From Acidobacteriota bacterium (GTDB taxonomy: Bacteria > Acidobacteriota > Vicinamibacteria > Vicinamibacterales > Fen-181), in contig PMKG01000075.1 in the NCBI GenBank assembly GCA_003157675.1, positions 204 through 6,197 on the forward strand: a stretch of 5,994 bases of DNA. The letters are read 5' to 3'. The translations under genes and the position numbers were made by a program. The notes beneath the pieces were generated by a model. It was not told where the DNA came from. It ran no database searches and saw only the letters and a program-made list of their open reading frames with translations. Positions 5,723-5,994 of this stretch are shown here, one piece after another; the stretch's first letter is position 1; every line of letters begins with the position of its first letter.

Positions 5723-5994
5723 GCGTCGCCTCCCTCGCCTCGTAGGCGTAAGCCGGTTCGGTCACCACCGGAGGCGTCTCGAAGTTGAACGTCGGCGGCG
5801 GCGAGGCGGTCGTCCACTCGAGACCGGTGGCGTGCCACGGGTTGTTCCCCGCGGCGGGGCCGTACTTGAGCGACCACAGCAGGTAGCACACCGGGATGAT
5901 GAACCCGAGCGCCATCACCGACGCGCCCGCGGTGGACAGGACGTTGAGCGCCTGGAACTCCGGTGGATAGGTGTGGTAGCGCCGCGGCATCCCC
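5715..5994 (-). CDS. ctaD: Cytochrome c oxidase subunit I, C-terminal end (5' end outside window)
   Basis: Catalytic subunit of the aa3-type oxidase, which carries haem a and the haem a3-CuB site where oxygen is reduced to water. Only the last 92 or so residues are here, and the frame is open to the window edge, so the Met in GMPRRYHTYP is internal. Visible in order: the conserved post-helix-11 loop GMPRRYHTYPPEFQALN, the last membrane helix (STAGASVMALGFIIPVCYLL), then the cytoplasmic tail with NPWHATGLEWTTASPPPTFN. NPW-x(4)-LEW-x(3)-SPPP-x-NF is the family's C-terminal signature. The haem and CuB histidines, the Tyr crosslink and the D and K channels all lie beyond base 5994. The tail ends in YEAREATRG, and its TGA (5715-5717) lies inside the start of ctaE. 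It is also called coxA. No sign of damage is seen in the visible part. Confidence 0.96.
   Translation of the reverse strand, partial: GMPRRYHTYPPEFQALNVLSTAGASVMALGFIIPVCYLLWSLKYGPAAGNNPWHATGLEWTTASPPPTFNFETPPVVTEPAYAYEAREATRG
5729..5734 (-). promoter_or_regulatory. Shine-Dalgarno site fixing the ctaE GTG start
   Basis: On the minus strand GGGAGG lies 6 bases before the GTG at 5720-5722, inside the end of ctaD. It supports the non-ATG start and the 8-base overlap with ctaD. Confidence 0.75.

Noticed and set aside
5063..5788. 241-codon plus-strand ORF opposite ctaE
   Set aside because: A charged Glu/Arg/His/Val-rich antisense shadow of a certain gene (ctaE).

Overview
The window is GC-rich bacterial DNA, roughly two thirds G+C by eye, with strong G/C preference at third codon positions. 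It holds two gene blocks that point towards each other, separated by a poorly coding stretch of about 0.75 to 1 kb. A GlnRS-type glutaminyl-tRNA synthetase, a lipid A acyltransferase (LpxD) and an aa3-type cytochrome c oxidase together indicate a Gram-negative, LPS-making, aerobically respiring bacterium. High-GC Acidobacteriota (Vicinamibacteria-like) would fit, but this is inference; no marker here fixes the phylum.

Plus-strand block, 1-3660. It begins inside glnS: the C-terminal half, including the whole anticodon-binding part, is visible. Next come a protein of about 604 aa that I do not recognise and lpxD. Spacing is very tight. The glnS stop lies 26 bases before the preferred start of the unknown gene, or overlaps an alternative start as ATGA. 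The unknown gene ends in an ATGA overlap with lpxD. The three genes are therefore probably one transcript, with lpxD translated by coupling. The mix is translation, unknown and outer-membrane biogenesis, so the operon does not by itself reveal the role of the middle gene.

Middle, 3657-4713. Directly after lpxD come two short in-frame hydrophobic ORFs (69 and 34 codons) separated only by a TGA that abuts an ATG. They may be one small two-helix membrane protein broken by a stop codon, or two coupled peptides. From 3972 to about 4314 I see no convincing gene, only a hairpin. From 4315 to 4667 there is a good Shine-Dalgarno sequence and ATG, followed by what looks like a frameshifted, decayed small gene.

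Minus-strand block, 4714-5994. In transcription order it holds the end of ctaD (oxidase subunit I, running off the window), ctaE (subunit III) and ctaF (subunit IV-like). ctaD and ctaE overlap by 8 bases. This is the downstream part of a standard haem-copper oxidase operon.

The most unusual feature is a pair of related 7-base tandem arrays, each starting at or within a few bases of the stop codon of a cox gene: one after ctaE (5019-5056) and one after ctaF (4684-4711). I found no CRISPR array, tRNA, rRNA, transposase or clear intrinsic terminator. I see no convincing new multi-gene system. The best leads are the unknown 604-aa protein and the heptad arrays.
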